Source: Variovorax paradoxus
GTDB taxonomy: Bacteria; Pseudomonadota; Gammaproteobacteria; Burkholderiales; Burkholderiaceae_C
Assembly: GCF_022009635.1 (NCBI RefSeq)
Contig: NZ_CP091716.1
Coordinates: forward strand, 4,857,501-4,921,500
DNA length: 64,000 bases
Direction of reading: 5' to 3'
The position numbers were made by a program, and so were the translations under genes. Positions within the stretch are counted from its first letter, which is position 1, and the number at the start of each line of letters is the position of its first letter. The notes under the pieces are model-generated. The model searched no databases and had not been told where the DNA came from. It worked only from the letters and a program-made list of their open reading frames with translations. Shown here one piece after another: positions 37,051 to 46,064 of the stretch.

Positions 37051-38649
37051 ATGCTTGATCGCCGATCCTTCCTTGCCGCCGGTGGCGCCGCCGCCGCACT
37101 CGCCGCCCTGGGCCTGCCCACCGAGGCACTCGCCGCCAACGGCCTGCAACTGAGCCAGCCTTCCCCCTTCTCTTTCGACGCCCTGGTCGCGCAGGCCAAG
37201 GCGCTCGCCGCCCAGCCCTACGTGGCCGCGGCGCCGCTGGCTCCCGAAGTGCTCGACCGCATCGACTACGACGCGCACGGAAAGATCAAGTTCGACCCCG
37301 CCAACGCCCTCTTTCGCGACGGACCCGGGGCCTTTCCCGTCACCTTCTTCCACCTGGGCCGCTTCTTCCAGACGCCGGTGCGCATGCACGTGCTCGAAAA
37401 CGCTGGCGGCGACGCCTTCGCGCGCGAAGTGCTCTACAGCCCCGACTACTTCTCGATGCCGGCCGACAGCCCCGCGCACCAGCTGCCGCCGGGCGCCGGC
37501 TTCGCGGGCTTTCGCCTGCAGGAAAGCCGCCTGGGCGACCAGGCCAAGCTCGACTGGCAGAAGAACGACTGGGTCGCCTTCCTGGGCGCTTCCTACTTCC
37601 GCGCGATCGGCGAGCTGTACCAGTACGGCCTGTCGGCACGCGGCATCGCGCTCGACGTGGCGGTGCCCGACAAGCCCGAGGAGTTCCCGAACTTCACGCG
37701 CTTCTACTTCGAGACGCCCGCCGCGGGCAACACCACCTCGATGACGGTCTACGCGCTGCTGGAAGGCCCGAGCGTCACCGGCGTGTTCAAGTTCGTCATG
37801 CAGCGCACCAAGGCCGTCATCATGGACATCGACGCGCGCCTCTTCATGCGCCGCGACGTGTCCCGCCTGGGCCTGGTGCCGCTCACCTCGATGTACTGGT
37901 ACTCGGAAACCAACAAACCCACCGCCATCGACTGGCGCCCCGAAGTGCACGACTCCGACGGCCTGGCCATCTGGAACGGCGCGGGCGAGCGCATCTGGCG
38001 CCCGCTCAACAACCCTACGCAGACGCGCGCCTCGGCCTTTGCCGACACCCGGCCGCGCGGCTTCGGCCTGCTGCAGCGCGACCGCAACTTCGACCACTAC
38101 CAGGACGGCGTGAACTACGAAAAGCGCCCGAGCCTGTGGATCGAGCCGATGGGCGACTGGGGCGAGGGCTCGGTGCAGCTCATCGAGATCCCGACCGACG
38201 ACGAGATCCACGACAACATCGTCGCCTTCTGGGTGCCCAAGGCCGACGCCAAGGCGGGCTCTTCCTACAGCCTGCAGTACCGCCTGCACTGGACCGACCA
38301 GGAGCCGTTCCCCTCGCCGCTCGCGCACTGCGTGGCCACGCGCATCGGACGCGGCGGCCAGCCGGGGCAGCCGCGCCCGCAGGGGGTGCGCAAGTTCATG
38401 GTCGAATTCATCGGCCAGCCGCTGACCACCGTGCCCTTCGGCGTGAAGCCGGAAGTGGTGCTGACGGCGGCGCGCGGCAAGTTCTCTTACGTCTTTGCCG
38501 AAGCCGTGCCCAATGGCGTGCCGGGCCACTGGCGCGCGCAGTTCGACTTCACGCCCGAAGGCAACGAGCCGATCGACATGCGGCTCTACCTGAAGAACGG
38601 CGACCAGACGCTCACCGAGACCTGGCTGTACCAGTACCAGCCGGGGTGA
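37051..38649 (+). CDS. opgD: glucan biosynthesis protein D (periplasmic)
   Basis: 532 residues of the MdoG/MdoD family that shapes osmoregulated periplasmic glucans. N-terminal twin-arginine signal (MLDRRSFLAAGGAAAALAAL), which marks OpgD rather than the Sec-exported OpgG; mature start near ALAANGLQLSQPSPFSFDAL. Family segments VTFFHLGRFFQTPVRMHVLE, GLAIWNGAGERIWRPLNNPT and EGNEPIDMRLYLKNGDQTLT. The membrane glucosyltransferase opgH is not in the window. The 195-base upstream region holds its own AT-rich promoter-like stretch. Confidence 0.92.
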   Translation: MLDRRSFLAAGGAAAALAALGLPTEALAANGLQLSQPSPFSFDALVAQAKALAAQPYVAAAPLAPEVLDRIDYDAHGKIKFDPANALFRDGPGAFPVTFFHLGRFFQTPVRMHVLENAGGDAFAREVLYSPDYFSMPADSPAHQLPPGAGFAGFRLQESRLGDQAKLDWQKNDWVAFLGASYFRAIGELYQYGLSARGIALDVAVPDKPEEFPNFTRFYFETPAAGNTTSMTVYALLEGPSVTGVFKFVMQRTKAVIMDIDARLFMRRDVSRLGLVPLTSMYWYSETNKPTAIDWRPEVHDSDGLAIWNGAGERIWRPLNNPTQTRASAFADTRPRGFGLLQRDRNFDHYQDGVNYEKRPSLWIEPMGDWGEGSVQLIEIPTDDEIHDNIVAFWVPKADAKAGSSYSLQYRLHWTDQEPFPSPLAHCVATRIGRGGQPGQPRPQGVRKFMVEFIGQPLTTVPFGVKPEVVLTAARGKFSYVFAEAVPNGVPGHWRAQFDFTPEGNEPIDMRLYLKNGDQTLTETWLYQYQPG

Positions 38650-38662
38650 GCGCCCGCGGGCC

Positions 38663-39073
38663 TCAGCGCTTGGTGACGGAAACCAGCTCGACTTCGAAGT
38701 TGAGCGTGGCGTTCGGCGGGATCACGCCGCCGGCGCCGCGCGCGCCGTAGGCGATCGACGGCGGGCAGGTCAGCTTGGCCTTGCCGCCCGGCTTCATCTT
38801 CTGCACGCCTTCGGTCCAGCAGGGAATCACGCCGTTGAGCGGGAACTCGGTGGGTTCGCCGCGCTTGTAGGAGCTGTCGAACTCCTTGCCGGTGTCGGGG
38901 AAGGTGCCGCGGTAGTGCACCTTGACCACGTCGGTGGCCGCGGGCGAGGCGCCGGTGCCTTCCTTGAGCGACTGGTAGATCAGGCCGCTGGGCGTGGTCA
39001 CGGGCGCGGACTGCGCGAACGCGGCGGGAATGGCAAGGACGGACACGAGAGCGGCACAGAAAAAGGACTTCAC
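38663..39073 (-). CDS. FKBP-type peptidyl-prolyl isomerase, exported
   Basis: 136 residues with a signal peptide (MKSFFCAALVSVLAIPAAFA) and one FKBP domain: DVVKVHYRGTFPDTGKEFDS, FPLNGVIPCWTEGVQKMKPG, IPPNATLNFEVELVSV. The conserved Tyr/Asp/Trp pocket residues (Y in VHYRG, D in EFDS, W in PCWTEG) are present. Periplasmic folding helper. Stops 13 bases from opgD, convergent; divergent from eutB. Confidence 0.93.
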   Translation of the reverse strand: MKSFFCAALVSVLAIPAAFAQSAPVTTPSGLIYQSLKEGTGASPAATDVVKVHYRGTFPDTGKEFDSSYKRGEPTEFPLNGVIPCWTEGVQKMKPGGKAKLTCPPSIAYGARGAGGVIPPNATLNFEVELVSVTKR

Positions 39074-39210
39074 GAAACACCTCGGAGATTGAGAGGCCCC
39101 GATTATGGCCAGCGCCCGTGTCGGCGCCGTTGGAACGGCCCTTGCTTTGCCAGGTGCGCACTGTCACCATCCGCCCTGCATCGATGCCCGATGCACTCCG
39201 ACGAGAACTC

Positions 39211-40605
39211 ATGCGCTACAGCACCTCCATCGCCGGGCAGGTCTTCCGCTTCGACGACCTGAAGCAGGTCATGGCATTCGCGAGCCCGGCGCGCTCGGGC
39301 GACTACCTCGCAGGCATCGGCGCGGCCACCGCGCAGCAGCGCATGGCGGCGCGCCACGTGCTGGCCGACACGCCGCTCAAGCAGTTCCTGACCGAGGCGC
39401 TGATTCCCTACGAGAGCGACAACATCACGCGCCTGATCATCGACGGCCATGACGCGGGCGCCTTCGCGCCCGTATCGCACCTCACGGTCGGCGACTTCCG
39501 CAACTGGCTGCTGTCCGACGCGGCCACAACCGACGCGCTCGGCGCGCTGGCGCCGGGCCTCACGCCCGAGATGGTGGCGGCCGTGTCCAAGCTCATGCGC
39601 AACCAGGACCTGGTGTCGGTCGCCAGAAAGTGTCGCGTGGTCACGCGCTTTCGCGACACCATCGGCCTGCCCGGCCACCTTGCCGTGCGCCTGCAGCCCA
39701 ACCACCCGACCGACGACCTGCGCGGCGTGGCCGCCTCCACGCTCGACGGGCTGCTCTACGGCGCGGGAGACGCGGTGATCGGGCTCAACCCCGCGTCCGA
39801 CAGCACGCCGGTGCTCGGCCAGTTGCTGCGCATGCTCGACGAGGTGATCCAGCGCTTCGAGATCCCCACGCAGAGCTGCGTGCTCACGCACGTGACCAAC
39901 ACGCTCAAGCTCATGGAGGCCGGCGCGCCGGTCGACCTGGTGTTCCAGTCGATCGCGGGCACCGAGAAGGCCAACCTCTCGTTCGGCGTGACGCCCGAGC
40001 TGCTCGACGAGGCGCATGCGGCGGCGCTGTCGCTCGGGCGCGGCACCGTGGGCGACAACGTCATGTACTTCGAGACCGGCCAGGGCAGCGCCCTCTCGGC
40101 CAACGCCAATTTCGGCGTCGACCAACAGACCTGCGAGGTGCGCGCCTATGCGCTGGCGCGGCGCTACAGGCCGCTGCTCATCAACACTGTCGTCGGCTTC
40201 ATCGGGCCGGAGTACCTGTACGACGGCAAGCAGATCATCCGCGCCGGGCTCGAAGACCATTTCAGCGGCAAGCTGCTGGGCCTGCCCATCGGCTGCGACA
40301 TCTGCTACACCAACCATGCCGAGGCCGACCAGGACGACATGGACACGCTGCTCGTGCTGTTGGGCACGGCGGGCATCAACTTCATCATGGGCATCCCCGG
40401 TGCCGACGACGTGATGCTCAACTACCAGAGCACCTCGTTCCACGACGCGCTGTTCCTGCGCCAGACGCTGGGCCTGAAGCGCGCGCCCGAGTTCGAGGCC
40501 TGGCTGCAGCGCATGCGGATCACCGACACCGCCGGGCGGCTCGCCCCGCCCTCCTCCAACCGGCTGCTGGCCGACATGGGCGGCCTCGCCGCGCTGGCCC
40601 GATGA
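39211..40605 (+). CDS. eutB: ethanolamine ammonia-lyase large subunit
   Basis: 464 residues. Catalytic subunit of the adenosylcobalamin-dependent lyase that splits ethanolamine to acetaldehyde and ammonia. Strong family motifs: ARSGDYLAGIGAATAQQRMA, YFETGQGSALSANANFGVDQ, NTVVGFIGPEYLYDGKQIIR and GLPIGCDICYTNHAEADQDD. Start ATG 39211 (MRYSTSIAGQVFRF) fits the family N-terminus; an in-frame ATG at 39184 has no family support. Overlaps eutC as ATGA. There are no microcompartment or eutA reactivase genes in the window, so this is the short, non-compartment type. Confidence 0.97.
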   Translation: MRYSTSIAGQVFRFDDLKQVMAFASPARSGDYLAGIGAATAQQRMAARHVLADTPLKQFLTEALIPYESDNITRLIIDGHDAGAFAPVSHLTVGDFRNWLLSDAATTDALGALAPGLTPEMVAAVSKLMRNQDLVSVARKCRVVTRFRDTIGLPGHLAVRLQPNHPTDDLRGVAASTLDGLLYGAGDAVIGLNPASDSTPVLGQLLRMLDEVIQRFEIPTQSCVLTHVTNTLKLMEAGAPVDLVFQSIAGTEKANLSFGVTPELLDEAHAAALSLGRGTVGDNVMYFETGQGSALSANANFGVDQQTCEVRAYALARRYRPLLINTVVGFIGPEYLYDGKQIIRAGLEDHFSGKLLGLPIGCDICYTNHAEADQDDMDTLLVLLGTAGINFIMGIPGADDVMLNYQSTSFHDALFLRQTLGLKRAPEFEAWLQRMRITDTAGRLAPPSSNRLLADMGGLAALAR

Positions 40606-41357
40606 GCGATTCGCCCGTCACACCCAACCCCTGGGCGCAATGGCGCGCCGCCACGCCCGCACGGCTGGCGCTGGGCCGCGCCGGCGCCGGCATGCCGACC
40701 GACGAAACGCTGCGCTTCGGCTGGGCGCACGCAATGGCGCGCGATGCCATTCACGCCGCGCTCGACGTCGATGCGCTCGATGGCCAACTGCGCAGCCAGC
40801 GCTGGGAAGTGGCCCGCGCGCGCAGCCGCGCCGCCGACCGCACCACCTATCTGCGCCGCCCAGACCTCGGCCGCCAGCTAGACGAGGACGACGCCACGCG
40901 CCTGCGCGGCGACCGGCGCTATGGCTGCGATGTCTGCATCGTGATCGGCGACGGCCTCTCGTCCCTCGCGGCCGCGCGGCATGCTGTGCCGCTGCTCGCG
41001 TCGTTGCGCGCGCAGCTGCCGCCGGACACGCGTTTCTCGCCCGTGGTGATCGCCACGCAGGCACGCGTCGCCCTGGCCGATGAAATAGGCGAGTTGTTCG
41101 GCGCGGCGCTGTCGGTGATGCTGATCGGCGAGCGGCCGGGCCTGAGTTCGCCCGACAGCCTCGGCATCTACCTGACGCACTCGCCCCGGCGCGGCCGGCA
41201 CGACGCCGAGCGCAACTGCATCTCGAACGTACGGCCCGAAGGCCTGACCTACGAGGCAGCGGCGTTCAGGCTCGCATGGCTGATGCGCGAGTCATTGCGG
41301 CGCGGTCTGACAGGCGTCGAGCTGAAAGACGAGAGCGACCTTCCCTCGCTCGAGTAG
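40602..41357 (+). CDS. eutC: ethanolamine ammonia-lyase small subunit
   Basis: 251 residues, partner of EutB. Family markers: the N-terminal WAQWRAATPARLALGRAGAG, SQRWEVARARSRAADRTTYL, DRRYGCDVCIVIGDGLSSLA and HSPRRGRHDAERNCISNVRP, the last forming part of the cobalamin-binding subunit interface. The ATG overlaps the eutB stop. Cytoplasmic. The acetaldehyde formed would suit the dehydrogenase at 30255. Confidence 0.95.
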   Translation: MSDSPVTPNPWAQWRAATPARLALGRAGAGMPTDETLRFGWAHAMARDAIHAALDVDALDGQLRSQRWEVARARSRAADRTTYLRRPDLGRQLDEDDATRLRGDRRYGCDVCIVIGDGLSSLAAARHAVPLLASLRAQLPPDTRFSPVVIATQARVALADEIGELFGAALSVMLIGERPGLSSPDSLGIYLTHSPRRGRHDAERNCISNVRPEGLTYEAAAFRLAWLMRESLRRGLTGVELKDESDLPSLE

Positions 41358-41368
41358 GCAGGCCCCCG

Positions 41369-42763
41369 TCATTTCTGCTGCTGCGCGTTGGCGGTCGCCA
41401 CCGGCTTGATTGAGTCGCGCACCTTGGCCACCTGCGCCGCCGTCACGGCTTCGCCCTGGTTGCCCCAGCTCGACCGCGCGAAGCTCAGCACGCTGGCCAC
41501 GTCGGCGTCGCTCAGGCGCCAGCCGAAGTCGGGCATGGCGATGGGCGATGGTGCCTGGGTCGTGCTCGGCATGGCCGAGCCTGCAAGCACGAGGCGGATC
41601 AGCGAAGTCGGGTCCTTGGCATTCACCACGCTGTTGCCGGCCAGCGCGGGGAAGGTCTTGTCGGCGCCCGTGCCGTCGGAGCGATGGCAGGCGTTGCAGT
41701 TGTTCAGGTAGACCATCGCGCCGCTGTTGCCCTCGACCGTGCCGTTGCGCAGTGCGAGCGCGGTCGGGTGCTGCGGCGCCGCCGCCACCAGCGAGGTGGG
41801 CGACGGCGCGTTCTGCGCGCCGCCCTCCGCGCCGAGCGACTGCAGATAGCTGGCCACCGCCTGCAAGTCTTGCGTCGACAGGTGCTGCGTGCTGTTCTGC
41901 ACCACGTCGACCATGGCGCCGAACGCGGCCGTGTGGCCGGTGCGCCCCGTCTGCAGGTACTGCACGATGTCCTGCGCCGGCCACTGCGCCATGGTCGGCC
42001 GGCCGGTGTGGCGCAGCGGCTGCGCGTACCAGCCGTCGATGACCGCGCCAGACAGGAACACGTCACCCTTGCCGTCGCTGGCCGCCTTGACGCCGCCGAG
42101 CATGCTGCGCGGCGTATGGCAGTCGCCGCAATGGCCCAGGCCCTGCACCAGGTACGCGCCGCGGTTCCACTCGGCGCTGCGGGCCGTGTCGGGCTGGTAG
42201 ACGCCCTTGTCGAGGTAGATCCAGTTCCAGCCGATCATCAGCCCGCGCATGCTGAAGGGCCACGGCAGGTCTGTGGCCGGCGGCTTCTGCGCCACGGGCT
42301 GCACGCCGTTGCGGAAGAAGGTGAAGAGCGCATGCATGTCCTCGTCGTTCACGCGAGCGAACGACGGGTACGGCATGGCCGGGTACAGGTGATGGCCGTC
42401 CTTGGCGACGCCTTCGCGCAGCGCGCGGGCGAACTCGGCCTCGGTGTAGGCGCCGATGCCGGCCTCGGGGTCGGGCGTGATGTTGGTCGAGACGATGGTG
42501 CCGAACGGCGTCTTCATCGGCAGGCCGCCGCCGAAGGCCGGCTTGCCGGGGGCAGTGTGGCAACTTACGCAGTCGCCGGCGCGGGCCAGGTAGCGGCCGC
42601 GCTCGAGCACGGGGTCGGATGATGCGGCAGGTGCAGCGGTGGTCACCGGAGCAGCGGCGGGCGCGGCCGGCGGTGCCTCCGCCTTCTGCGCCACGGCCCA
42701 GGCCCCGGCGCACAGCAAGGCGGCGGCCACCGCAACGCCGCCATACATGCGACGCGCGTTCAT
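41369..42763 (-). CDS. tri-heme cytochrome c subunit of a membrane-bound alcohol/gluconate dehydrogenase
   Basis: 464 residues with a signal peptide or anchor (YGGVAVAAALLCAGAWAVAQ), a Pro/Ala linker and three heme-binding motifs: CVSCH (65-69), CGDCH (about 212) and CNACH (about 355). This is the pattern of the cytochrome subunit that takes electrons from a periplasmic flavoprotein and passes them to ubiquinone. Start ATG 42763 overlaps the GMC oxidoreductase stop (ATGA). Downstream partner in a three-gene operon. There is no clear C-terminal anchor helix. Confidence 0.93.
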   Translation of the reverse strand: MNARRMYGGVAVAAALLCAGAWAVAQKAEAPPAAPAAAPVTTAAPAASSDPVLERGRYLARAGDCVSCHTAPGKPAFGGGLPMKTPFGTIVSTNITPDPEAGIGAYTEAEFARALREGVAKDGHHLYPAMPYPSFARVNDEDMHALFTFFRNGVQPVAQKPPATDLPWPFSMRGLMIGWNWIYLDKGVYQPDTARSAEWNRGAYLVQGLGHCGDCHTPRSMLGGVKAASDGKGDVFLSGAVIDGWYAQPLRHTGRPTMAQWPAQDIVQYLQTGRTGHTAAFGAMVDVVQNSTQHLSTQDLQAVASYLQSLGAEGGAQNAPSPTSLVAAAPQHPTALALRNGTVEGNSGAMVYLNNCNACHRSDGTGADKTFPALAGNSVVNAKDPTSLIRLVLAGSAMPSTTQAPSPIAMPDFGWRLSDADVASVLSFARSSWGNQGEAVTAAQVAKVRDSIKPVATANAQQQK

Positions 42764-44532
42764 GCCAGTGCTCCCGGGTTCTTCAGGTACTGCTCGCGAA
42801 TCGCCTTGGCCGACCAGTAGGCCAGCGCGCCCACCATGCCGGTCGGGTTGTAGCCGAAGTTCTGCGGGAAGGCGCTGGCGCCCATCACGAAGACATTGGG
42901 CACGTCCCACACCTGCAGGAAGCGGTTCACGGCGCTGGTCGCGGGGTCGGTGCCCATCGGCGCGCCGCCGGTGTTGTGGGTCGACTGGTAGTAGCGCACG
43001 TCGTAGTGCGCGCCTGCCTTCTGGAAGTTCATCTTCATCTGCTTCGGCCCCATGGCTCTGGCGATCTGCTCGACCTTGGTGCCGATGAACTGCGTCATCG
43101 CCAGGTCGTTGGCCTTCCAGTCGAAGGTCATGCGCAGCAGCGGCTGGCCGTGCACGTCCTTGTAGGTCGGGTCCAGGTCGAGGTAGTTGTCGCGGTAGGC
43201 CATCACCGAGCCCTGGCTGCCCACGCCGGCCTGGTAGAGGTAGTTTTCCCGCGCGGCCTTCTTCCAGCCCGCGCCCCAGCTCGGCGTGCCGGGCGGCAGG
43301 CTCAGCTGCTGGATAGGCCGGCCGCCGGTGTTGATGCAGTTGATGCTCGCGCCGCCCACGAAGCCGAGCGGGCCGTGGTCGAAGTTGTCGCCGTCGAAGT
43401 CATCGATCACGCTGCCGCTGGCACCCGCGCCGACGAAGGGGTTCATCGGCTGGTCCTTGTCGAAGAACAGGCTGGCGCCGCCATTGAGCTGGTAGGCGTA
43501 GTTGCGCCCCACCACGCCCTCGCCGGTGGCCGGGTCGTACTTCTTGCCGATGTTCGACAGCAGCAGCAGCCGCACGTTGTGGAACTGGTAGGCGCACAGC
43601 ACCACCAGGTCGGCCGGCTGCTCGACCTCGTTGCCCTGGGCGTCGACATAGGTCACGCCGGTGGCGCGCTTGCCGTCGGGCGACATGTTCACGCGCAGCA
43701 CATGCGAGCGGGTGCGCAGCTCAAAGTTGGGCCGCTTCATCAGCACCGGCAGCAGCGTGGTCTGCGGCGACGCCTTCGAATACATGTAGCAGCCGTAGCG
43801 CTCGCAGAAGCCGCAGAAGTTGCAGGGACCGAGCTGCGCGCCATGCGGGTTGGTGTAGGCGCGCGAGGCGTTGGCGGCCGCCTGCGGAAACGGGTGGTAG
43901 CCGAGCTCGCGCGCGGCCTTCTCGAACAGCTTCGCGCTGTTGACCGAAGCCAGCGGCGGCAGCGGGAATTCGTTGGCGCGTGCGCCTTCGAAAGGATTGC
44001 CGCCGGGCTGGATCTTGCCGCCGATGTTGCCGGCCTTGCCGGAGGTTCCGCAGATCTTCTCGAACTGGTCGAAGTGCGGCTCCAGCTCTTCGTAGCTCAC
44101 GCCGAAGTCCTGGATCGTCATGCCTTCGGGAATGAATTTCTTGCCGTAGCGCTCTTCGTAGTTGCTGCGGATGCGCAGGTCGCTGGGCAGCGGCCGCCAG
44201 TGGTGACCGTTCCAGTGCACGCCCGCGCCGCCCACGCCGTCGCCGGGCAGGAAGGACGCGAGCTGGCGGTACGGCACCGCCACCTCGGCCGGCGTGTGGC
44301 GGATGGTCACGGTCTCGCGCGAAAGGTTCTGGAACAGCTTGCCGCGGATGCCGTAGCTCAGCTCGTCGGTGATGCGCGGGTAGGCGAAGTCGGGCTGCGT
44401 GTCGCGGTTCTCGCCGCGCTCCAGCGCCAGCACTTTCAGGCCGGCGGCGGTGAGTTCCATGCCCATGATCGCGCCGGTCCAGCCGAAGCCGACCAGCACG
44501 GCGTCGACACTCGGCTTCTTGATGTTTGCCAT
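42760..44532 (-). CDS. GMC-type FAD subunit of a membrane-bound gluconate/sugar dehydrogenase
   Basis: 590 residues. FAD-binding start VDAVLVGFGWTGAIMGMELT (residues 9-28), GVGGAGVHWNGHHWRPLPSD, a Cys-rich segment CNFCGFCERYGCYMYS typical of gluconate 2-dehydrogenase large subunits, and the C-terminal STHNTGGAPMGTDPATSAVN with the catalytic-His region. Start ATG 44532 (MANIKKPSVDAVLVG). The substrate could be gluconate, 2-ketogluconate, sorbitol or another polyol; not decidable by eye. Exported with its Tat-signal partner subunit 3, as it lacks a signal of its own. Confidence 0.92.
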   Translation of the reverse strand: MANIKKPSVDAVLVGFGWTGAIMGMELTAAGLKVLALERGENRDTQPDFAYPRITDELSYGIRGKLFQNLSRETVTIRHTPAEVAVPYRQLASFLPGDGVGGAGVHWNGHHWRPLPSDLRIRSNYEERYGKKFIPEGMTIQDFGVSYEELEPHFDQFEKICGTSGKAGNIGGKIQPGGNPFEGARANEFPLPPLASVNSAKLFEKAARELGYHPFPQAAANASRAYTNPHGAQLGPCNFCGFCERYGCYMYSKASPQTTLLPVLMKRPNFELRTRSHVLRVNMSPDGKRATGVTYVDAQGNEVEQPADLVVLCAYQFHNVRLLLLSNIGKKYDPATGEGVVGRNYAYQLNGGASLFFDKDQPMNPFVGAGASGSVIDDFDGDNFDHGPLGFVGGASINCINTGGRPIQQLSLPPGTPSWGAGWKKAARENYLYQAGVGSQGSVMAYRDNYLDLDPTYKDVHGQPLLRMTFDWKANDLAMTQFIGTKVEQIARAMGPKQMKMNFQKAGAHYDVRYYQSTHNTGGAPMGTDPATSAVNRFLQVWDVPNVFVMGASAFPQNFGYNPTGMVGALAYWSAKAIREQYLKNPGALA

Positions 44533-44549
44533 GGTGTTGCCGCTCCCCT

Positions 44550-45296
44550 TCAACCCTGCGGGCCGGCGATGCTCACCGGCGGCAGGTTGTACTTGACGCC
44601 GGGCCGGTCGACCCAGTCGGCGTAGTCGGCGCGCGCGCCGGGGAAGCCGATCATCTTCCAGGCCGCGGCGTTCTTGTTGCCGCCGTGGATCGGGTCGCTG
44701 AAGTAGCCCTCCTTCGTGTTCTGCAGCAAAAAGCCGAAGAAATCGGTCGCGCCCACGCCGTCGAGCGTGATGGTGCCGCCCTCCAGGCCCTTGAGCACCT
44801 CGTCCTGCCGCGCGGGCTCGAGTTGCGCGAAGGTCTTGCCGGAAAACTGCTTGCGGCTGTAGTCATCGGTGGCCGCGATGCCCGCGCGGTACACCTCGCG
44901 CGGCGGCATCTTCTTCTGGTAGCCGAAGAGCGGCGACACCTCGACGAACGGCCCCTGCATGTACCAGGTGGCGGCATGGCCGAAGGCGCCTTCCATCTGC
45001 CGGTCGATGAACTCCGGCACGCCGGCTTCGATGGCGCCGGGGCCGGCGTCGTCGGAGGGAATGAGCCGGGCCACCGCGGCCTGGACGAAGGCCCATTCGG
45101 CGGCGTTGAAGTAGACGGGGGTGTAGGGAGTGGCGGGCGGTGCCGCTGCAGCGGGGGTGGTTGCGGGAGCCGGCGTTGCGGGTTGCGCCAGTGCCGCGCC
45201 GGTGAGGCCACCGGCACCGAAGGCCGTGGCGGCCGGCACGATGGCGATGGACCGGCGCAGGAAGCCACGCCGGTCTGGATACGACTCGTCTTTCAT
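44550..45296 (-). CDS. gluconate 2-dehydrogenase subunit 3 family protein, Tat-exported
   Basis: 248 residues. Twin-arginine signal (DRRGFLRRSIAIVPAATAFG), an Ala/Pro linker, then the small-subunit domain: AAEWAFVQAAVARLIPSDDA, AGVPEFIDRQMEGAFG, EGYFSDPIHGGNKNAAAWKM. It carries the folded FAD subunit across the membrane and stabilises it. First gene of the operon; 17 bases before the GMC gene. Confidence 0.92.
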   Translation of the reverse strand: MKDESYPDRRGFLRRSIAIVPAATAFGAGGLTGAALAQPATPAPATTPAAAAPPATPYTPVYFNAAEWAFVQAAVARLIPSDDAGPGAIEAGVPEFIDRQMEGAFGHAATWYMQGPFVEVSPLFGYQKKMPPREVYRAGIAATDDYSRKQFSGKTFAQLEPARQDEVLKGLEGGTITLDGVGATDFFGFLLQNTKEGYFSDPIHGGNKNAAAWKMIGFPGARADYADWVDRPGVKYNLPPVSIAGPQG

Positions 45297-45342
45297 CGCG
45301 TTATGTGCGGCGCTGGCCGCGTGTTGTTGTGCGAACCTTCAT

Positions 45343-45369
45343 CATGGCGGTGGTGCGCACCCCGCCATG
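45343..45369. promoter_or_regulatory. 27-base near-perfect palindrome, candidate operator
   Basis: CATGGCGG (45343-45350) and CCGCCATG (45362-45369) flank TGGTGCGCACC, whose GGTGCGCACC is itself a palindrome, so the whole site pairs except for one extra T. It lies between the divergent gluconate dehydrogenase operon (start 45296) and the AhpD-like gene (start 45473), 47 bases upstream of the former. Either an operator or an mRNA hairpin. Confidence 0.45.
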
Positions 45370-45472
45370 TAGGAAAGCGGCTTGCCTATGATGGAAGCGG
45401 CGCGGCGCCTTTCAGAGCGCTTTCAGAAAAGCTTCCGAGGCGCCGCAAACCGACGACCACAACGGAGACGAC

Positions 45473-46057
45473 ATGACCCCGAACAACCGCTACCCGCTCG
45501 CCGAACTGAAAGACCTGCCGGAGGACATCCGCGCCGCCATCCTCGCGGTGCAGGAAAAGGCGGGCTTCGTGCCCAACGTGTTCCTGGCCCTCGCGCGCCG
45601 CCCGGCCGAATGGCGCGCCTTTTTCGCGTACCACGACGCGCTCATGCTCAAGGAAGAAGGCTCGCTCACCAAGGGCGACCGCGAGATGATCGTCACCACC
45701 ACCAGCGCGGCCAACCAGTGCCTGTACTGCGTGGTGGCGCACGGCGCGCTGCTGCGCATCTACGAGAAGAAGCCGCTGGTGGCCGACCAGGTGGCGGTGA
45801 ACTACCGCAAGGCCGACATCACGCCGCGCCAGCGCGCGATGCTCGACTTCGCGATGAAGGTCTGCGACCGCTCGCACGAGATCGACGACAACGACTTCCC
45901 GCCCCTGCACGCCCACGGCTTCGACGACGAGGACATCTGGGACATCGCGGCCATCACCGCCTTCTTCGGGCTGAGCAACCGCATGGCCAGCTTCAGCGGC
46001 ATGCAGCCGAACAACGAGTTCTTCCTCATGGGGCGGCTGCCCCGCGAGAAGAAGTAA
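45473..46057 (+). CDS. AhpD-like peroxidase-related protein (carboxymuconolactone decarboxylase fold)
   Basis: 194 residues. The redox motif CLYCVVAH (Cys83, Cys86, His90) is that of AhpD, in the context MIVTTTSAANQCLYCVVAHG. The N-terminal part LPEDIRAAILAVQEKAGFVP matches the 'peroxidase-related enzyme' subgroup. Cytoplasmic, likely thiol-dependent peroxide reduction. Stop is 8 bases from the convergent eptA gene. Confidence 0.9.
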   Translation: MTPNNRYPLAELKDLPEDIRAAILAVQEKAGFVPNVFLALARRPAEWRAFFAYHDALMLKEEGSLTKGDREMIVTTTSAANQCLYCVVAHGALLRIYEKKPLVADQVAVNYRKADITPRQRAMLDFAMKVCDRSHEIDDNDFPPLHAHGFDDEDIWDIAAITAFFGLSNRMASFSGMQPNNEFFLMGRLPREKK

Positions 46058-46064
46058 GGCGGCC

